A stretch of 64,000 bases of DNA from Emydura subglobosa (GCA_007922225.1 ML679970.1:22318654-22382653); one strand, 5' to 3'; positions 46,961 through 60,179 are shown, counted from the stretch's first letter. Notes: generated by a model from the letters alone, not told the origin. Made by a program: numbers and translations.

Positions 46961-48140
46961 CCAGGGAAGGGATAGTTGATTTTTTCTCACCCTGGGGGAA
47001 GGGAGCATCCTTTAACCAGCGAGTGTGAAGAAGTCACTCAACAGGTCCTTTATCTGCAGCCCTCTCCTTCCTTAACTCGACCTGCCCTGCCAGCAGGATA
47101 AAAGGCGATCATTTGGGCTTTGTTATTTTAATGATTCGAGGCCGGCTTGGGGACTTAGCTTCAGGCCTGATCATCAGACAGAGGATGTAGAAAAAGTTGG
47201 CGGGGGGAGGGCTGGAAGGTGAAACATTTCTTTATTGGTCTTTACCTTTTGTTCCTGCTCCTGGTGCATTAGCTTCAGACCTTTTTTTTTTGGTCCTGTT
47301 GGTTTTTCAATAATCACTTTTCAGTGTTTACTCCCCATAAATGGTAGTAAGAATTCTAGTTAAACTGTTGTGTCCAAGAAACTTATAGGAGGGACAAGAC
47401 CGACTTTCATTGATTTTCTTTTTTGTTAAACTGTCACTAATGATTTCCTTAGTTTCAGATCCTAACATTTGAAAACGTTACTGCAATGCATCCGGGATAT
47501 GTAGGGAATAGTGTAATTCACTGGAAGTTAGAAAACACTGGAAAAATATGTAAGAGAAAGAAAAATATATTTTGAACTACATTAAAGTTTAAAGATTTTT
47601 CATATACCTTTGCATTGAACCTTTCAGGCTCAACTCTCACATATTACATCTTTTTTACTCACAGATTAGTAGCAAAATATATTTTTACTACAATACTTAT
47701 GTTTCACATGATATAAGCAGTGTGCTCCACATATTTCAAACAGTAAGAAAACATATTTCTGTCAGGTTCTGCAGCAGCTATTAAATATACCGTCACTACC
47801 TATTAGGAGTTATAATGGTTGATTGATTTTGATTATCTTGACATCTAAAGGAATGTGCAATATATATTGAATTGATTGTTTTCTTATGTAATGAATTATA
47901 TTGTATATATTTAACTGACTGTATCTGGGTCTCTTTAATATAAGGATCTTAAAATGCTCTCCTTTATTAAATCTGCTAAAATACAACCTTTCAAGTTACA
48001 GTGAAAAAAAAACTTTATTTTTTTATCACATACAACAAATTTAAGGTTTTAATTTCCTAAACAAACATTCCAATCATTTAATCTGTTACCAATATTTTTT
48101 TTATTTCCAGTGAGCAAATTTGCCTGACCTTTAAAAAAAC

Positions 48141-48164
48141 ATTTATTTATTTATTTATTTATTA
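48141..48164. repeat. (ATTT)n microsatellite
   Basis: Six units of atttatttatt pattern. Confidence 0.9.
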
Positions 48165-48167
48165 GAT

Positions 48168-48258
48168 ACTGAGTCTGATTCTGTAGTATAATTTTTAATT
48201 GGGAAAACTCCTATTGACTTCAGTGGGAGTTTTGCCAGAGGAATGACTGCAGGAAGGG
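48168..48258. repeat. Foldback repeat fragment
   Basis: GAAAACTCCTATTGACTTCA, then GTGGGAGTTTTGCCAGAGG: inverted ACTCC/GGAGT arms around TTGACTTCAGTGG. Confidence 0.6.
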
Positions 48259-49299
48259 ACCCATTGTCTTGGTTGTGTGGTATTTATCTTGGGCTGCATG
48301 TAAGTTTTGAATAGACTTGACATACTATTAAATAACTGATGGCCCCTGTAACACATTGTCTGCTCTGGGGCAGGGCTGCCTTTGAAGTGCTACCCTGTAG
48401 GAAGTAAAGAGACTATTTGCTCTATTAAAATTCCTTGGTATTTCCTCTGTTTAACCACAGGCCACTTCCCCTCTGCCACTCTAAACACTGCAGGGACACT
48501 GACTGATTGAAAAGACACAAGCCTTGAAGTAATTGTACCCTATTCAAATAGATATTCTTATTGTAGCTTATTTATAAATGGTTTCTAATTTATAAATTAA
48601 GGGCAGGAACAATTCTAAAAGCTTTATATAGAGAGCTGAATAGTAAACATGTGTAATGTGTTTTGAGTAAAATAATGCTCATTAAGCTAATTTTCTCTAG
48701 TACATATTGTATTGAAGAAATATTGCTTAACTTGATATTTGAGTAATTAAACAAGAGATAGAATATGATGTGTGTGTCTTTTTCTTACCACTGTACAATT
48801 GAGTGGATATGCCAGACTTTTCTTACCACTGCCATGGGGGGAAAACATAGATCTTAGTTTTCCCCCTTGATTTGAGCACTTTTATTTATTTATTCCACAC
48901 ACCTCCACCCCCCAAATTCATGCTCACCTAGCTCAATGTCAAATTTTCATGTTATATTCTGCTTAGTTTATTGCTTAATTTATTAGAACCCAAAAAAAAA
49001 ACCCCAACCCTGAGTTTATATAAGAAATACTGTAATCTTTTTGCTTTTAATCTAATGTAAATATTTTAATTTTGTCTTTTAATGCTTTATTGCAGTAAAA
49101 ACTTCATTTGGTAAAGGAATAGTGTAGATTTGTGTTGGCTAGAATTTATATTTGCTAATATTTCCTGTTTCAATTTAGAGATCCTTAGCTTATTCTTAAA
49201 AATAATTTGAATTTGCAAATCAAAAGATTATGGATCAGGTTCAGATAACTTTAATTGCAAAATATGTGAATTCTTGCAATATGTTCTTTTGTAGCAGTT

Positions 49300-49455
49300 T
49301 GGTCCCAGTCCTGCAAGACTAGCATGGCTCTGAATAAGCAAAGCAGTTAGCATATGTGTAATCTCACTGAGTGAAATACTGGACCCATCAATGGCAGAAC
49401 TTCCTTTGATTTCAGTGGGGCCAGGATTTCACTCATTGACTTCAGTGAGATTTTA
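49300..49455. repeat. Composite of foldback repeat fragments
   Basis: GGTCCCAGTCCTGCAAGACT, GTGAAATACTGGACCCATC, TTTCAGTGGGGCCAGGATTT and CATTGACTTCAGTGAG. At least two families also present in HESX1 intron 3 and at 49642. Confidence 0.65.
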
Positions 49456-49456
49456 A

Positions 49457-49620
49457 GGCTTGTCTACACTTGAAAGTTTTATAGGTTTGAGGAAGAATGG
49501 GAATTTAAAGCACAATAGCTATTCCAGAATATAGCTCCCTGTGTGGACCCTATTATTCTGACATATCTACTCTGGTTAATTTCCCCATTTAGGTATGCAA
49601 AGAACGAAGGACAAAGCTCT
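49457..49620. repeat. Dispersed repeat beginning TTGTCTACACTTGAAA
   Basis: Starts with the GTCTACACT end shared with the elements at 50600 and 59385, then CAGAATATAGCTCCCTGTGT. Probably a non-autonomous DNA transposon; ends not resolved. Confidence 0.45.
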
Positions 49621-49641
49621 AAAATTTAGTTGTTCATATGT

Positions 49642-49768
49642 GGGGCCCAGTCCTGCAAAGAGTTAAGCACATGGGTAAATTTACTCACAAAAATATTTTT
49701 GTTGACTCCAGTGCAACTACTCATGTGAGTAATTTTCCACGTTCTTAACTCTGCAGGAGCAGGCGCTT
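49642..49768. repeat. Foldback repeat, about 125 bp
   Basis: GGGCCCAGTCCTGCAAAGAG with TTAAGCAC and GTAAATTTACTCAC at the left; CTCATGTGAGTAATTTTCCA and CTTAACTCTGCAGGAGCAGG at the right. Imperfect inverted arms around a TTGACTCCAGTG centre. Confidence 0.8.
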
Positions 49769-50597
49769 GACTCTGTTCAGTCTAAAACATAAGATTAATG
49801 AGACTATTGACTGAGAGAGAATATAGCATTTAGCATATTTTAAAGAAAAAAAATGGATACGACTAGCTTCTAGAGGATTGCACACTTTGTTGTTTCTGTG
49901 GGCTAAGCACAATGCACACACTAGTGGCTCCTGGCATCCCTACATTCTCCCCCACAAGCTCCCTGTCTGCCACCCTGTGATCCACTTCTATTTCAGGGAT
50001 TTCCTGCAGTCTCCCATGATCCCTTCACTCATGCCATGAGCTTCTGTGTGTCCCCCTTCTCCTTCACCCCCCTGCTAGGGTTCTTCATTCCTCTCCCCAT
50101 GCGAGGGGCTCTGTGTGCACCCCATTCCATGCATGCCTCCCCCCTCATCTGTCTTTCTTTCTGAGTGTGTCAACATTTTAAAACTCTGGTAGGAGGAAGG
50201 GTAGAGCAGAGATGGGGTGTTGTTTTTTTGGAAGGTGTTAATGGCTTCCATCAACCAGTTCTTTCATTTGTAGACAATTACAGAAGTGGTTGAAGGTGCT
50301 AGTTCTGCTAATCAGATGCCACGGGCTCCATGTGTCTCCTGTTTCCCCCTTTCAGTTTTCTAGTTTTTACCAAAATCAATAGGATTCTGCGCATGGATGT
50401 CTAGAACATTCCCTGAAATTTTGGAATTGATAGTCTGTGGTGTTAAAAAGTTACTGAGTGTAAGTAAGTTCTCACAAGCCCAGCCAATCATCAAGGCCAG
50501 ATAACTGGATTAACTACTTTAAGATCTAAAGTTTCACTTATCAGCTGACGTTCTAGAAAATATGACTATTTTTTTTCTCTGTTTAAAAATAACTGTG

Positions 50598-50880
50598 TTT
50601 AGGTCTTGGTCTACACTTAAAAGTTTTGTTGGCATAGCTGTGATAATCAAGGATGTGGAAAAAACCACAGCCCTGATTGACATAGGTAGATTGACAAAAC
50701 CCCCACTGTAGATGAAGGTATGCTGGCAGACGAACGCTTCTGTTGGCACGGCTAACATTGTTTGGGGAAAATGGTGTTTCTACACCAAAGGAGTTTGCAT
50801 CCATACTTGGGGGCTGTGCTGGCATAGTTATGCCAGCATAACTCTTCTGGCATAGCTCTGTATTGTAGATATAACCTAGA
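50598..50880. mobile_element. GTCTACACT-type non-autonomous element, copy 1
   Basis: Starts GGTCTACACTTAAAAGTTTT and shares TGGCATAGCTGTG, CCCCCACTGTAGATGAAGGT, CATTGTTTGGGGA and CATAGTTATGCCAGC with the copy at 59385-59648. No coding potential. Transposon class not determined. Confidence 0.65.
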
Positions 50881-50962
50881 ACACTTAACTAAACTTTCAT
50901 AGAAAACATATTAACTAGATAGCCTGCCTATTGCCTTAAATTTATTTTAAAAACTGACAATA

Positions 50963-51370
50963 CAGTAGTACCTCAGAGTTACAAACACCTTGAGAATGGA
51001 GGTTGTTCATAACTCTGAAATGTTCACAACTCTGAAGAAAACATTTTGGTTGTTCTTTCAAAAGTTTACAACTGAACATTGACTTAATACAGCTTTGAAA
51101 CTTTACTATGCAGAAGGAAAATGGTGCTTTTAACTATCGTAATTTAAATGAAACAAGCACAGAAACAGTTTCCTTACCTTGTCAAATCTTTTTTTAAACT
51201 TTCCTTTTCTTTGTTTAGTAGTTTACATTTAACACAGTACTGTATTGTATTTACTTCTTTTTTTTTCCTGTTTCTACTGCTGCCTGATTGCGTACTTTCG
51301 GTTCCAGATGAGGTGTGTGGTTGACTGGTCAGTTTGTAACTCTGGTGTTCATAACTCTGAGGTTCTACTG
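50963..51370. mobile_element. Tigger/pogo-like non-autonomous element (408 bp)
   Basis: Left end CAGTAGTACCTCAGAGTTAC and right end GTTCATAACTCTGAGGTTCT plus ACTG are inverted copies, with TA on both outer sides (50961-50962, 51371-51372). Terminal sequence and TA target are typical of Tigger-class mariner relatives. The interior has no transposase frame. Confidence 0.85.
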
Positions 51371-51477
51371 TACAATTTAACTATATACACTACTAGAACA
51401 GGAAGATGAGTCTTTTCATTACATTTGTTTGACGTTGGGTCTGAGCTGTTCTTCCATAAGAAGCATTAGGTTTAAAT

Positions 51478-51826
51478 CAGAGGTCCCCAAACTATGGGGC
51501 GGAGGAACGTTCGAGAGGGGCAGCAGGGCCTGGTCCAGCTCTCAGGGGGGTGGATGGAGAGGTAGCACCACCCAGCCCCACTCTGCTCCCAGCTCTGCTC
51601 TGCTCCTGCCCCCAGCCACAGGTCTGCTCCTGGCCGTAGCCTCAGCCCCATGCCTAGCTTTGGCCCCCAACCACGGCCCAGCCATGGTTCCGCTTCCGGT
51701 GCCAGACTCATCCCCAGCCATGGCCCTGGCACCAGCCTCAGCTCATGGCCCAGCTCCAGCTAAGGGATGGGAGAGGGCAGTGGGTAAATGGGGGCATGAT
51801 GTAAAAAGTTTGGGGACCACGCAGTG
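51478..51826. mobile_element. hAT-like non-autonomous element, GC-rich interior
   Basis: Left terminal CAGAGGTCCCCAAACT and right AGTTTGGGGACCACGCAG are inverted repeats resembling hAT ends. The interior is unusually GC-rich with repeated agcc/cagc units, giving chance open frames on both strands. An 8-bp target duplication is not clear. Confidence 0.7.
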
Positions 51827-53531
51827 ATCTAAATAGTGCAAATAATATGTTTTCAGAGCTGACATTCAAATGCACAAAACACTCAGAAGAAAAAACATTT
51901 TCCAATTTACTTATAATACACTCATTCTGATATTGACAACAAAAGTGCATCTTTAATCTTTTACACGTGTTTTATTGTGTAATTGTGTACTTTGGCTATT
52001 CAGGCCATTCATAAGGCTCATGATGATCTAACAAGCGTTTCTGTAGTTGAACGCCCCAGGAATATTATGGACTGGATTTCTTTCCTCTTTAGAATGCATA
52101 CCATAATTTAGATTTCAACAAATAAAAGTTGCCTCTTAATTTGAAATATAATAATTAATTTATCAGTCAGGCTAATGTCAACATTTAGATAATTTCTTTA
52201 AGGGCAAAACAAATACTTAATTCATTTAATAGATTCAAATATTTTCTAGACCATTGGTGGGAAAAAAGTTAATCCATCATTAGATGATTCTAGCTTTTCA
52301 TTAGTTAATTATTTGGTATTGTTAGTGTAATGTGGATGTTAGTTCATTAAAGCTGCAACATTTAAATTGGTGTTTAATAAGGACCAGCTGTCTTTTCCAA
52401 CAGATCAGTTCAAAGATGATGAAACAAAGCTTTGATGTGAATTTCCCCATTTAATTCTGCTCAGAGGCTGAAGTTTGCCAATTAATTTGGCATTTTATTA
52501 GCGTACTATAAAAATGACAGAAGTGCAAAGTTTTTTATTGGTGAACAATAAGACTAACATTGGTCTTCAAGTTTTAAATGTGAAAATAATTTCTCTTTAC
52601 TTGTGCTTGTAAAATATTAAGTGTAATGCTCCCAATAATGTTAAATGGTGCTTGAAGAAGGAAATAGCAAGTTTTATTTTTCTGGAACATTAACAGATCA
52701 CCTTGAAGTTCTGTGCTGTATTTATGATTTGTTTATCTGTTCAACATAAAACTGAACATTATATGTAAAAAGTGATATATAAAGCATACCACAGTTTGAA
52801 AAAATACATTTCATTTACATCTCAGTTTATCCATTAATTTTGTAAAGTTCCCTTGTTCTTTCCTCCCTATTATATTAATTTTGACAAACAATGTTGTGAA
52901 AGAAGGTCAAATCATAGTTGCTTACTTAGAATAGCTCCTTTTTATTTCAAATGAACATTCAGATAGATTTATTTTAAATCCATATATTTTGAAACCCCAT
53001 TTTGAGGTTAGAATTTAAATATAAACTGTTAAACTGGAAAAAAGATTTATCCTATTACACATGGTATTTGCAGTTGCAAATTTATCCAGCTATTTACCTT
53101 TCCAAGCCTTTTTTACAATTATAGCCACCGTTGTTGACACCTGTACCTGTGCCTCTGTATGAGTTTTCACAAGAAGTTAAAATAAGAAATAATGATTACT
53201 CTACAGCTTGTAGCAGTTTACTACAGTAATGGATGGTTTCCTGCAGCTGTTCTATGTGCAAAATGTATTTAACATAAATATATGGTTTTGAACGTCTCTG
53301 TCACTTTAGTGACTATCCTAAATCCTGCCAGCTGAGCCATATATTTAAAACATCTTCTGTATGGGTTCTTCTCCAGCATGTTAGGCCTTATGTTACTTTA
53401 GCAATATGTTGTGCATTCAATAACATACTGAAAACATCTCTTCCTGGGTTTCACAATAAATGTCATCAGACTGACCCCAGAATTCCACAGTGGTGTGGCA
53501 AGTGCAATATCGACTCATGTAATCTAAGAGT

Positions 53532-53562
53532 TCTCTCTCTCTCTCTCTCTCTCTCGCTCTCT
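53532..53562. repeat. (TC)n microsatellite
   Basis: Twelve TC units, one GC interruption, then more TC. Confidence 0.9.
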
Positions 53563-55679
53563 TTTTTTAATGATAAATAGGCTTGGAAGGATTATATTTT
53601 TATCAGTAAATGTCAGTAAAAGTCAATTTCACCATACACACCCAAACATATGAAAAATATTTCTATCTATAATTGAAATTTACAGATAGACAAGGAAGAG
53701 AAATGTTGCTGGAGAACTTATTAGACTTTGATTTAAAGATATTTACTTTGAATATTTTGACATGTGATATTAGCAATTTGTGTTTTAATGGTTATAAAGC
53801 TTTAACTTTTTGAATCTCAATGTCTATTTTCATTAAATAATTATTGTCTGATTCCTCCCATAATTTCCCAGAAAAGTGAACATTTAAATGGATAAAAATA
53901 GAAAAAAATGAATAAAAATAAACCAATACTTTCAGTTGAAATGATAAAATAACAAAAAATTGAATTTTGCCACGCTTCATGATAATCTATATAATGTTGT
54001 TTATTTCTGCCATTGAATGGGGCTGTATCGAATGTATATAACAATACAAAATATACAAATGTGCTTTCAAATTCTTGGAAGCATGCCATGAACTTGCATA
54101 AATGTGGACAACAGATATTGAGCAACATAGGGACTTCAAATGCATATTATTTAACATTAGCTATAACAAGTTTCCATGTTACAGATGTTCCTTAGTAAAT
54201 CTGACTGGTCTTTAAATTCCACTGGACCCATTTCTAATAACTAGTTTTCAAATTGTAGGTAATGTTTTGTAAAATTCTTAGAAATAAATGGTCTGACAAA
54301 CACTCTTGATAGTGGGAAGTGATAGCACCACTATAACTGCTTACTATTTAACAGATGATTTTTAAAATGTGCTTTAAAACCCATATGCTTACTTGGATTG
54401 TCTTGAAAATTGCTGTGCCTCATGTGACCGGGTTAAGATTAGTGGTCAAAATTTGCAATTGTTTGAGCAAGCTGTTTCCAAGATCCAGCCCCTGTACTCC
54501 CAGTGGAATCCAAATGATAAAAGTTCTTGTAACTTTATTTTGCCCATTATGGATCTGATCCTCCCCAAATTGATATCATCCACTCAAGATTAATCTCGGC
54601 TAGTGTTTGGCATCCACTCCTGCTTTGACGAAGCAAGATTTTAAAGTTATTCAAAGTCATTAAAAATTGGATCTATAATATGGCTTGAACCCAGTTGACC
54701 AGTCAGAGGAAGTAATTGTCCATGTGCATCAGGACTAGAAGTTTGTTGCAAACCAGAAAGTTTGCAGACAGCCTGACGTCAGATTAAGATTTTAAGGGCT
54801 AAAGATGACATCCTGTACTGTGAATTAGTTCAAGTCCTGCACTTGGGAGTTTTCTGAGGCTGTCTTGTGCTCATTACTGGCATTGTGCAGGACCTCCTTC
54901 TAGAAGTTTTGCCTAAAATCAGTATGCATACTCAGATTTTACTTTAGAAGTATTGTCAAGAAAAATAGCACTAATTAGAGGGAAGATGAAAGACTCTAGA
55001 AAGCAGCAGCATTAGGATAATGTGTCTATGCCACATGCTCCTCACCCATTTTCTGAACAATGGGTCTGATGAGTGTGAGATATATAAAAGGATGTAGCTG
55101 TGATTCTTATCAATGTCAGTATGATCAAAATGATTATTGAGCAGGAAACTACCTATAATAGAGAGCCCTGGTCTAAAAACTCATGTGAGGTCAACATTAA
55201 CCAATCCACTGCTAGAATACTGTTAAATCAAACCTGTACCGTATGTTTTTAATTACAAATAAATCCAGGAAACAAATTTAAACTTTTTACAATAATCAAT
55301 CCATTTACATATACCAAGGGCTCACATCTCTCAATTTTCCTTTTCAAAGAGTTGAGCTTTCTGGGAGAAAGGAATTAGAGGGAAATATCAGACACTACAA
55401 AAATTGTAGTCACATGGTCCTTTTTTAAAAAAGTGAGAGTAAACCTCAGATGACATTTCCCCTCCACAAACTGTTATAAAAAAATTAAGCAATCCACAAA
55501 TCACTATAAATATTTTAAATGATAGTCTAACCTAAAAGCCAGAATTTTTGTAGAACCTTTTTCACCCTGTTAAAATGAAAATCTCATGCAATTTAAACTG
55601 TGGAGACACTGTGACTGTACTGTAATATTGCTGTGCCACATTAGAGCCAGAGATAGATTTAGTGTTACAAGATGGGATA

Positions 55680-56105
55680 ATTTGCTCAAGGGTTTCTCAT
55701 ATATAGTTCCCAAATAAGGAGCTGATTTTAATAATCAAAGTGCTCTAAAGTACACACACATAAAGAGATCATCTTGAAAATATGTATGCCTCAGCAGAGG
55801 CTGGGATAGCATTTGCAGTGCAAATTTGGAGTCATTTGAAAAAGGGATTCTCAATATATGGCACCTCCCATATTATGAGCTTCTTTTAATTTTCAAAGTG
55901 CTCTAATATCTATGTACACAGTATGTTTATCTTGAATATTTCATACCACAACAAAAACAGGAGTATGCTTCTGCATACAAATTTGGAGTCATTTGGTCAA
56001 GGAGTTCCTCAGATTTAGCTCCCAATAAAGAGATGATTTTAATATTCAAATTGCTCTAAAAACCTGCATGCATGGTGAGATAGTCTTGAAAACGGATATT
56101 TCACA
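55680..56105. repeat. Tandem repeat, about 155 bp unit, just under 3 copies
   Basis: Three diverged units share, in order, TAATAATCAAAGTGCTCTAA-like sequence (TGCTCTAA at 55741, 55899 and 56052), a block ATC/GTC-TTGAA-ATAT, and CAAATTTGGAGTCATTTG (55821 and 55978). Spacings between equivalent points are 158, 157 and 153 bp. The third unit lacks its end. No open reading frame follows the periodicity. Confidence 0.8.
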
Positions 56106-57660
56106 ATAGGGTGGACTTGGGAGGTGGTGTGATCACCCGCTGAGATGAATAGGCCACTTCACACCGCAGCAGTCCTTCTAGACTTCAGAGGGTTGTGCAG
56201 GGCCCTTTCCCCCTACATTATCCCCGAATGGAATATGGAGTCTGGGTCTTCCTTCCATGGCCCCTTGCTGCCTCCAGCTGGTAGATGTGCTTCTCACAGT
56301 CCATTGGTTTACCACCTTCCTTCCTTCTCACTGGCCTTCCAGTCATACTGAGTCCAAGATGAGCCCAGAGCTGGTAACAGTGCCAGTAAGATGTTCCCAG
56401 GAAACTTCCTTATGCCCCTGCATAGGTATGCCCCACTTATGACCCCCTAATTACCACCACTTACTCAAAAAACAGGGGTCATTGACCGCACAAAAACTTT
56501 ATTAATAAGGAGTTAAGGTTGACTGGCAATGCCATATACCCTTCCAGAATGTCCAATGCACCTATACTTTAAACCCCTGAAAACCAGGAAATAATGAGTT
56601 ACAGTAGACACCAGCCCTACTTTGTAACCTTAACTCTGCCCTCTTTGAATGATGCTCCAACCTGCACTGTCAGACATCATAGCACTCTATCCTTCCATAT
56701 GATATGGGGTACTGTAGAGACCCAATATGATATATTATGATAGGAAGAACTGTCACACCATGTCCTGAGCAAGGCAAAAGTTGCATTTGGGGCAGGCTTC
56801 ATGAATACCAGCGGGCTAGGCCTAGCCTATACTCGACTATTTCACATAAACCACCTGTGAACATGCTCCCCCTTCAGCTCCTGGAAACTCTGGCTGGTGA
56901 GCGCTCTTTGTGAATTAAGCACCACACACCATCCAGCATATATCTCTACCAACTGTCTTTATTGCAGTTTATCCTCCAAATACATCACAACGTAACAGCA
57001 GTTATCTGGAACCCCCTTCCTGCTCCTTGGCTCAATTTTTTATACTATTTGCTTTTTTCTCAGCGCTATCCAGCCAGTGAGCTAATTGCCTCATTAGTTC
57101 ATCAGGCTCCATACAGGTACAAGTGATCCCTTTTACTCTTCCAAACAGAAATTACCAAAGTCTCTCTTACTGTAACTATGCCCAGTGCCCTGGGTGTCTT
57201 AAGAGACCAGGGTGCTGGCTTTCAAAGGGCTCAATATATAGCACCTTGTCACACCAGATGTTACCACACCCTGATTCTTGTCCTCAGAATTCCCACTGCA
57301 ACATCACCTGCGTCTCTGCCTTGTAGTGCACTGTCATGGTGCCGCCAGACTGTTACAAATCCCTCAGCAAGAATAGGCAATTGTGCTCCTCTGTTTGCAC
57401 AACCCACATAGTTCAGCAGTTAAATGATGGGTCCCAGAACTGTTGGGTACAGATGCATCAATCTTCATATCACAGTGTGAGCTGCAGCTCCTTTTTGCAA
57501 TTAATACCAGTACCAGTCAATACAGCTGTCCCATACTCAATGAAGGACATTTGGAATGCATGCAGATAAATGAGATAATACAATTCACACCACACCACAC
57601 CACGTAAAATGGCACACCATGTTTATTATAGGGCAGCCCTGGTCAAAACATACTATCTCC
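56106..57660. other. GC-richer segment, probably transposon-derived
   Basis: About 1.5 kb with more GC than the surrounding intron and scattered short open frames. Phrases such as GCTAATTGCCTCATTAGTTC with CATCAGGCTCCATACAGG look LTR- or satellite-like, and a short CACAC-rich tract ends it at about 57588-57604. No family or protein can be named. Confidence 0.3.
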
Positions 57661-57864
57661 TGTGGTTATCGCGTTAGTTTTAGGGGACAGAGTTAAGGTT
57701 GTGGGGAGGACTGTTATGTGTAACAACTAGATTTAAGAGGTTTAAGTGTAGATGCACTTAGTGTTCTGGAATGGTATCTAGCACAGCTAGTCAACCTTAA
57801 TTTGTTTGTTAATGAAGTTTTTGGGTAGTGAATATTCTGTAAGGGCTTCTAAATAGAGGGCATT

Positions 57865-57950
57865 CAGCACCAGATCTTCCAAGATGCTGAGTGCACTGAA
57901 CCTACATATAGTTCAATGGGCATCAGCACCTCACAGGATCAAACTCATAA
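57865..57950. repeat. Foldback repeat (family of 21992)
   Basis: AAGATGCTGAGTGCACTGAA and GCATCAGCACCTCACAGGAT around AGTTCAATGGG. Confidence 0.65.
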
Positions 57951-59384
57951 GATTCTAGTCTAGCACTTGTTTTTTATCAAAGTGTTTAAAACTAAGTTTT
58001 GCAGGAAGAAGTCACTTGAATATATTTAATTTATGGATTGCACTGCATTTTAAAAATACACTCTTTACTGGACACATGGTTTTTATGACATTTTTAAAGA
58101 ACAATTTCCAGACGTTGTCTATATCAAAACTTCTAATTCATTTAATTTATTTATATCTGAGTGATTTTTCCCAAGTGATTTAAAGTTATGCTTAATATTT
58201 TACTGGGGTTTTTAAATGGTAATGTGAACTAGTCAGTTTTGATCATTCTTGGTGACCAGACTTGGATTTTCATTTCTGACCCCCCACCCACTCCAATGGG
58301 AGGAACTAGATATTTCTGATCTTACTTCTGGCCATATTCAAATCCAACCAAGCAATCAGTGACTTCCCTGACTTTTTTTGTATAAGGCTGTGGGAAAATT
58401 CCTGGTTGGCTGGCTATGAATTAATGAAAATCCTTAGAATGCTTCACTAATGATAGCTCCTGCGGCTTTAAAAAAATGCTATTCCTTTTTTTAATTTGAG
58501 GGAGGTCATGGGGGTTTACAGAAACTGAGAAAAGAAAGCGTAACATCTGGTTGTGCTCTGCTGATGACTGCTTTTGTGTAAAGAAAAGTTATGGAGTCTC
58601 CTCAGCATCAAACGCATTCAAGGTGATCCTTCATAAGAATTCCTCGCAAGAATACATTTCACTCAAACTGTGTTTTCTAATTGCTTTTACTCTGTATTTT
58701 GAAATGGTGCTTTTTTTCTGTTAACCAGGACACTGAAATCTTAAATTAGTAATATTTTCACTTAAATATATACCTTAACGTTATTTTCTTCTTTATCAAT
58801 ACTCTCTTGCTTTAGTCATTTATGTTTCTATTACTTTTCCTAAAGGCTTTGAGTCGAGCATTAAAAAAAGATTTTAGGTAAAATCCTGATCCTAATTAAG
58901 TTGATGGAAGTTTTGCTTTTAGAATTTATATCCATATAGATAGCTATTTTCAACTATTTGATTATCAAGTAGTTTTAGTTTTTAAAATAACTTCTAAAAT
59001 TTATTGTGTGTGTGTATATGTATGTGTAAAATAACTATTTTGAGTAATAATAATTTTATCTTGTTTGTATCATGCTATGGATTTTTTTGTTACCTTTCAG
59101 TTAACCATGTTTGATTAGTTGAAAAGCTTGTCCTGTGAATGTTTTGGTCCAAACAGCCAATATTATAAATGATTAGGACTGGAAACCACTGGCTGTTCAT
59201 TTATAATTATATGTGGGTATTCTGTGCATGGTTTATATGGCTATCAGAATATATAATAGGAAATATTTATAGTGTTTAACAATAACATGTTGACAATATC
59301 TTACCTGGTTTTGAAAAATACATTTGGGTTTTATAAAGTGATTCAAATTAACAATTAGAGCCTGCACTCATCACTTGTAAGTGG

Positions 59385-59648
59385 CCTAGTCTACATCTAA
59401 AACTGACACTGGCATAACTATATCAGCCAGGGGTGTGAAAAAACCATACCCCCTAGCACAGAACTCCCAGTGTAGATGAAGCTATGCCAACAGAAGAAGA
59501 CTTCTGTCAAGCTCATATTGTTTGGGGAGGTGGGGTTCCTGAACCAGTAGATGTTCTCCTTCTGTTACTGTTTGCTGCATCCACACCAGGAGGCAAATCT
59601 ATACTATACAGAGCATAGGCTCTGTAGTGTAAATGGACATAGCCCATA
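59385..59648. mobile_element. GTCTACACT-type non-autonomous element, copy 2
   Basis: Starts TAGTCTACATCTAAAACTGA and shares GGCATAACTATATCAGCCAG, CCCAGTGTAGATGAAGCTAT and CATATTGTTTGGGGAGGTGG with the copy at 50598-50880. Confidence 0.65.
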
Positions 59649-59779
59649 AGTTAGAAGCAAGACTCAAGATTTTTAAAAAGAGGGGGTCAAAATCCTGTCT
59701 CCCTGAAACAATGGCAAAACTCATTGTCTTAATTTAATTTTTCTCTTGGTGCTGAGAGTTTGGCTTCTAAATCTATGTT

Positions 59780-60065
59780 TAGGTGCCTAGATAAGAGGCC
59801 TAATTTTCAAAAGTGCCTAGCACTTAGCAGCTCATCTTGGCTTTAGTGGGAGCACTGGGTTCTCAGCACTTTTGAAAATGAGGCCACTTACTTAGGCATC
59901 TAAATAAGGACTTAGAGGTGGGATTTTCAAAAGTGCTTAAGTGACTTAGGAGCAAAGGATGGGACTTCTAAAGTGCCTAAGAAGTTAGGCATCTAACTCC
60001 CATTCATGTTCAATGGGACTTTGCTTATAAGTCACTTAACTCTTCTGAAAATCCCACCCAAAGGA
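59780..60065. repeat. Two adjacent foldback repeats (TTTTCAAAAGTGC family)
   Basis: First: CCTAATTTTCAAAAGTGCCT pairs with CAGCACTTTTGAAAATGAGG (59799-59882). Second: GTGGGATTTTCAAAAGTGCT pairs with CTTCTGAAAATCCCACC (59917-60058), with an inner CTAACTCCCATTCATGTTCA then ATGGGA. Same direction, 35 bp apart. Confidence 0.8.
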
Positions 60066-60179
60066 ATGCAGTTTTAGGCATCTGTTTTTTTACAATCTGG
60101 CCAAAAAGGCTGGAGGTTCCCATTTGTGCCTTTAAAAATCTTTGAGTAAATTAGGAAATGCACCATGTATAAAACTGCA

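Noticed and set aside
51429..51827. 132-codon frame rich in Pro/Ala
   Set aside because: Lies inside a hAT-like element with agcc repeats; composition effect.
54355..54593. Two overlapping frames of about 66 codons in IL17RD intron 1, considered as exon 2
   Set aside because: No match to the conserved IL17RD exon 2 peptide and no convincing splice pair.
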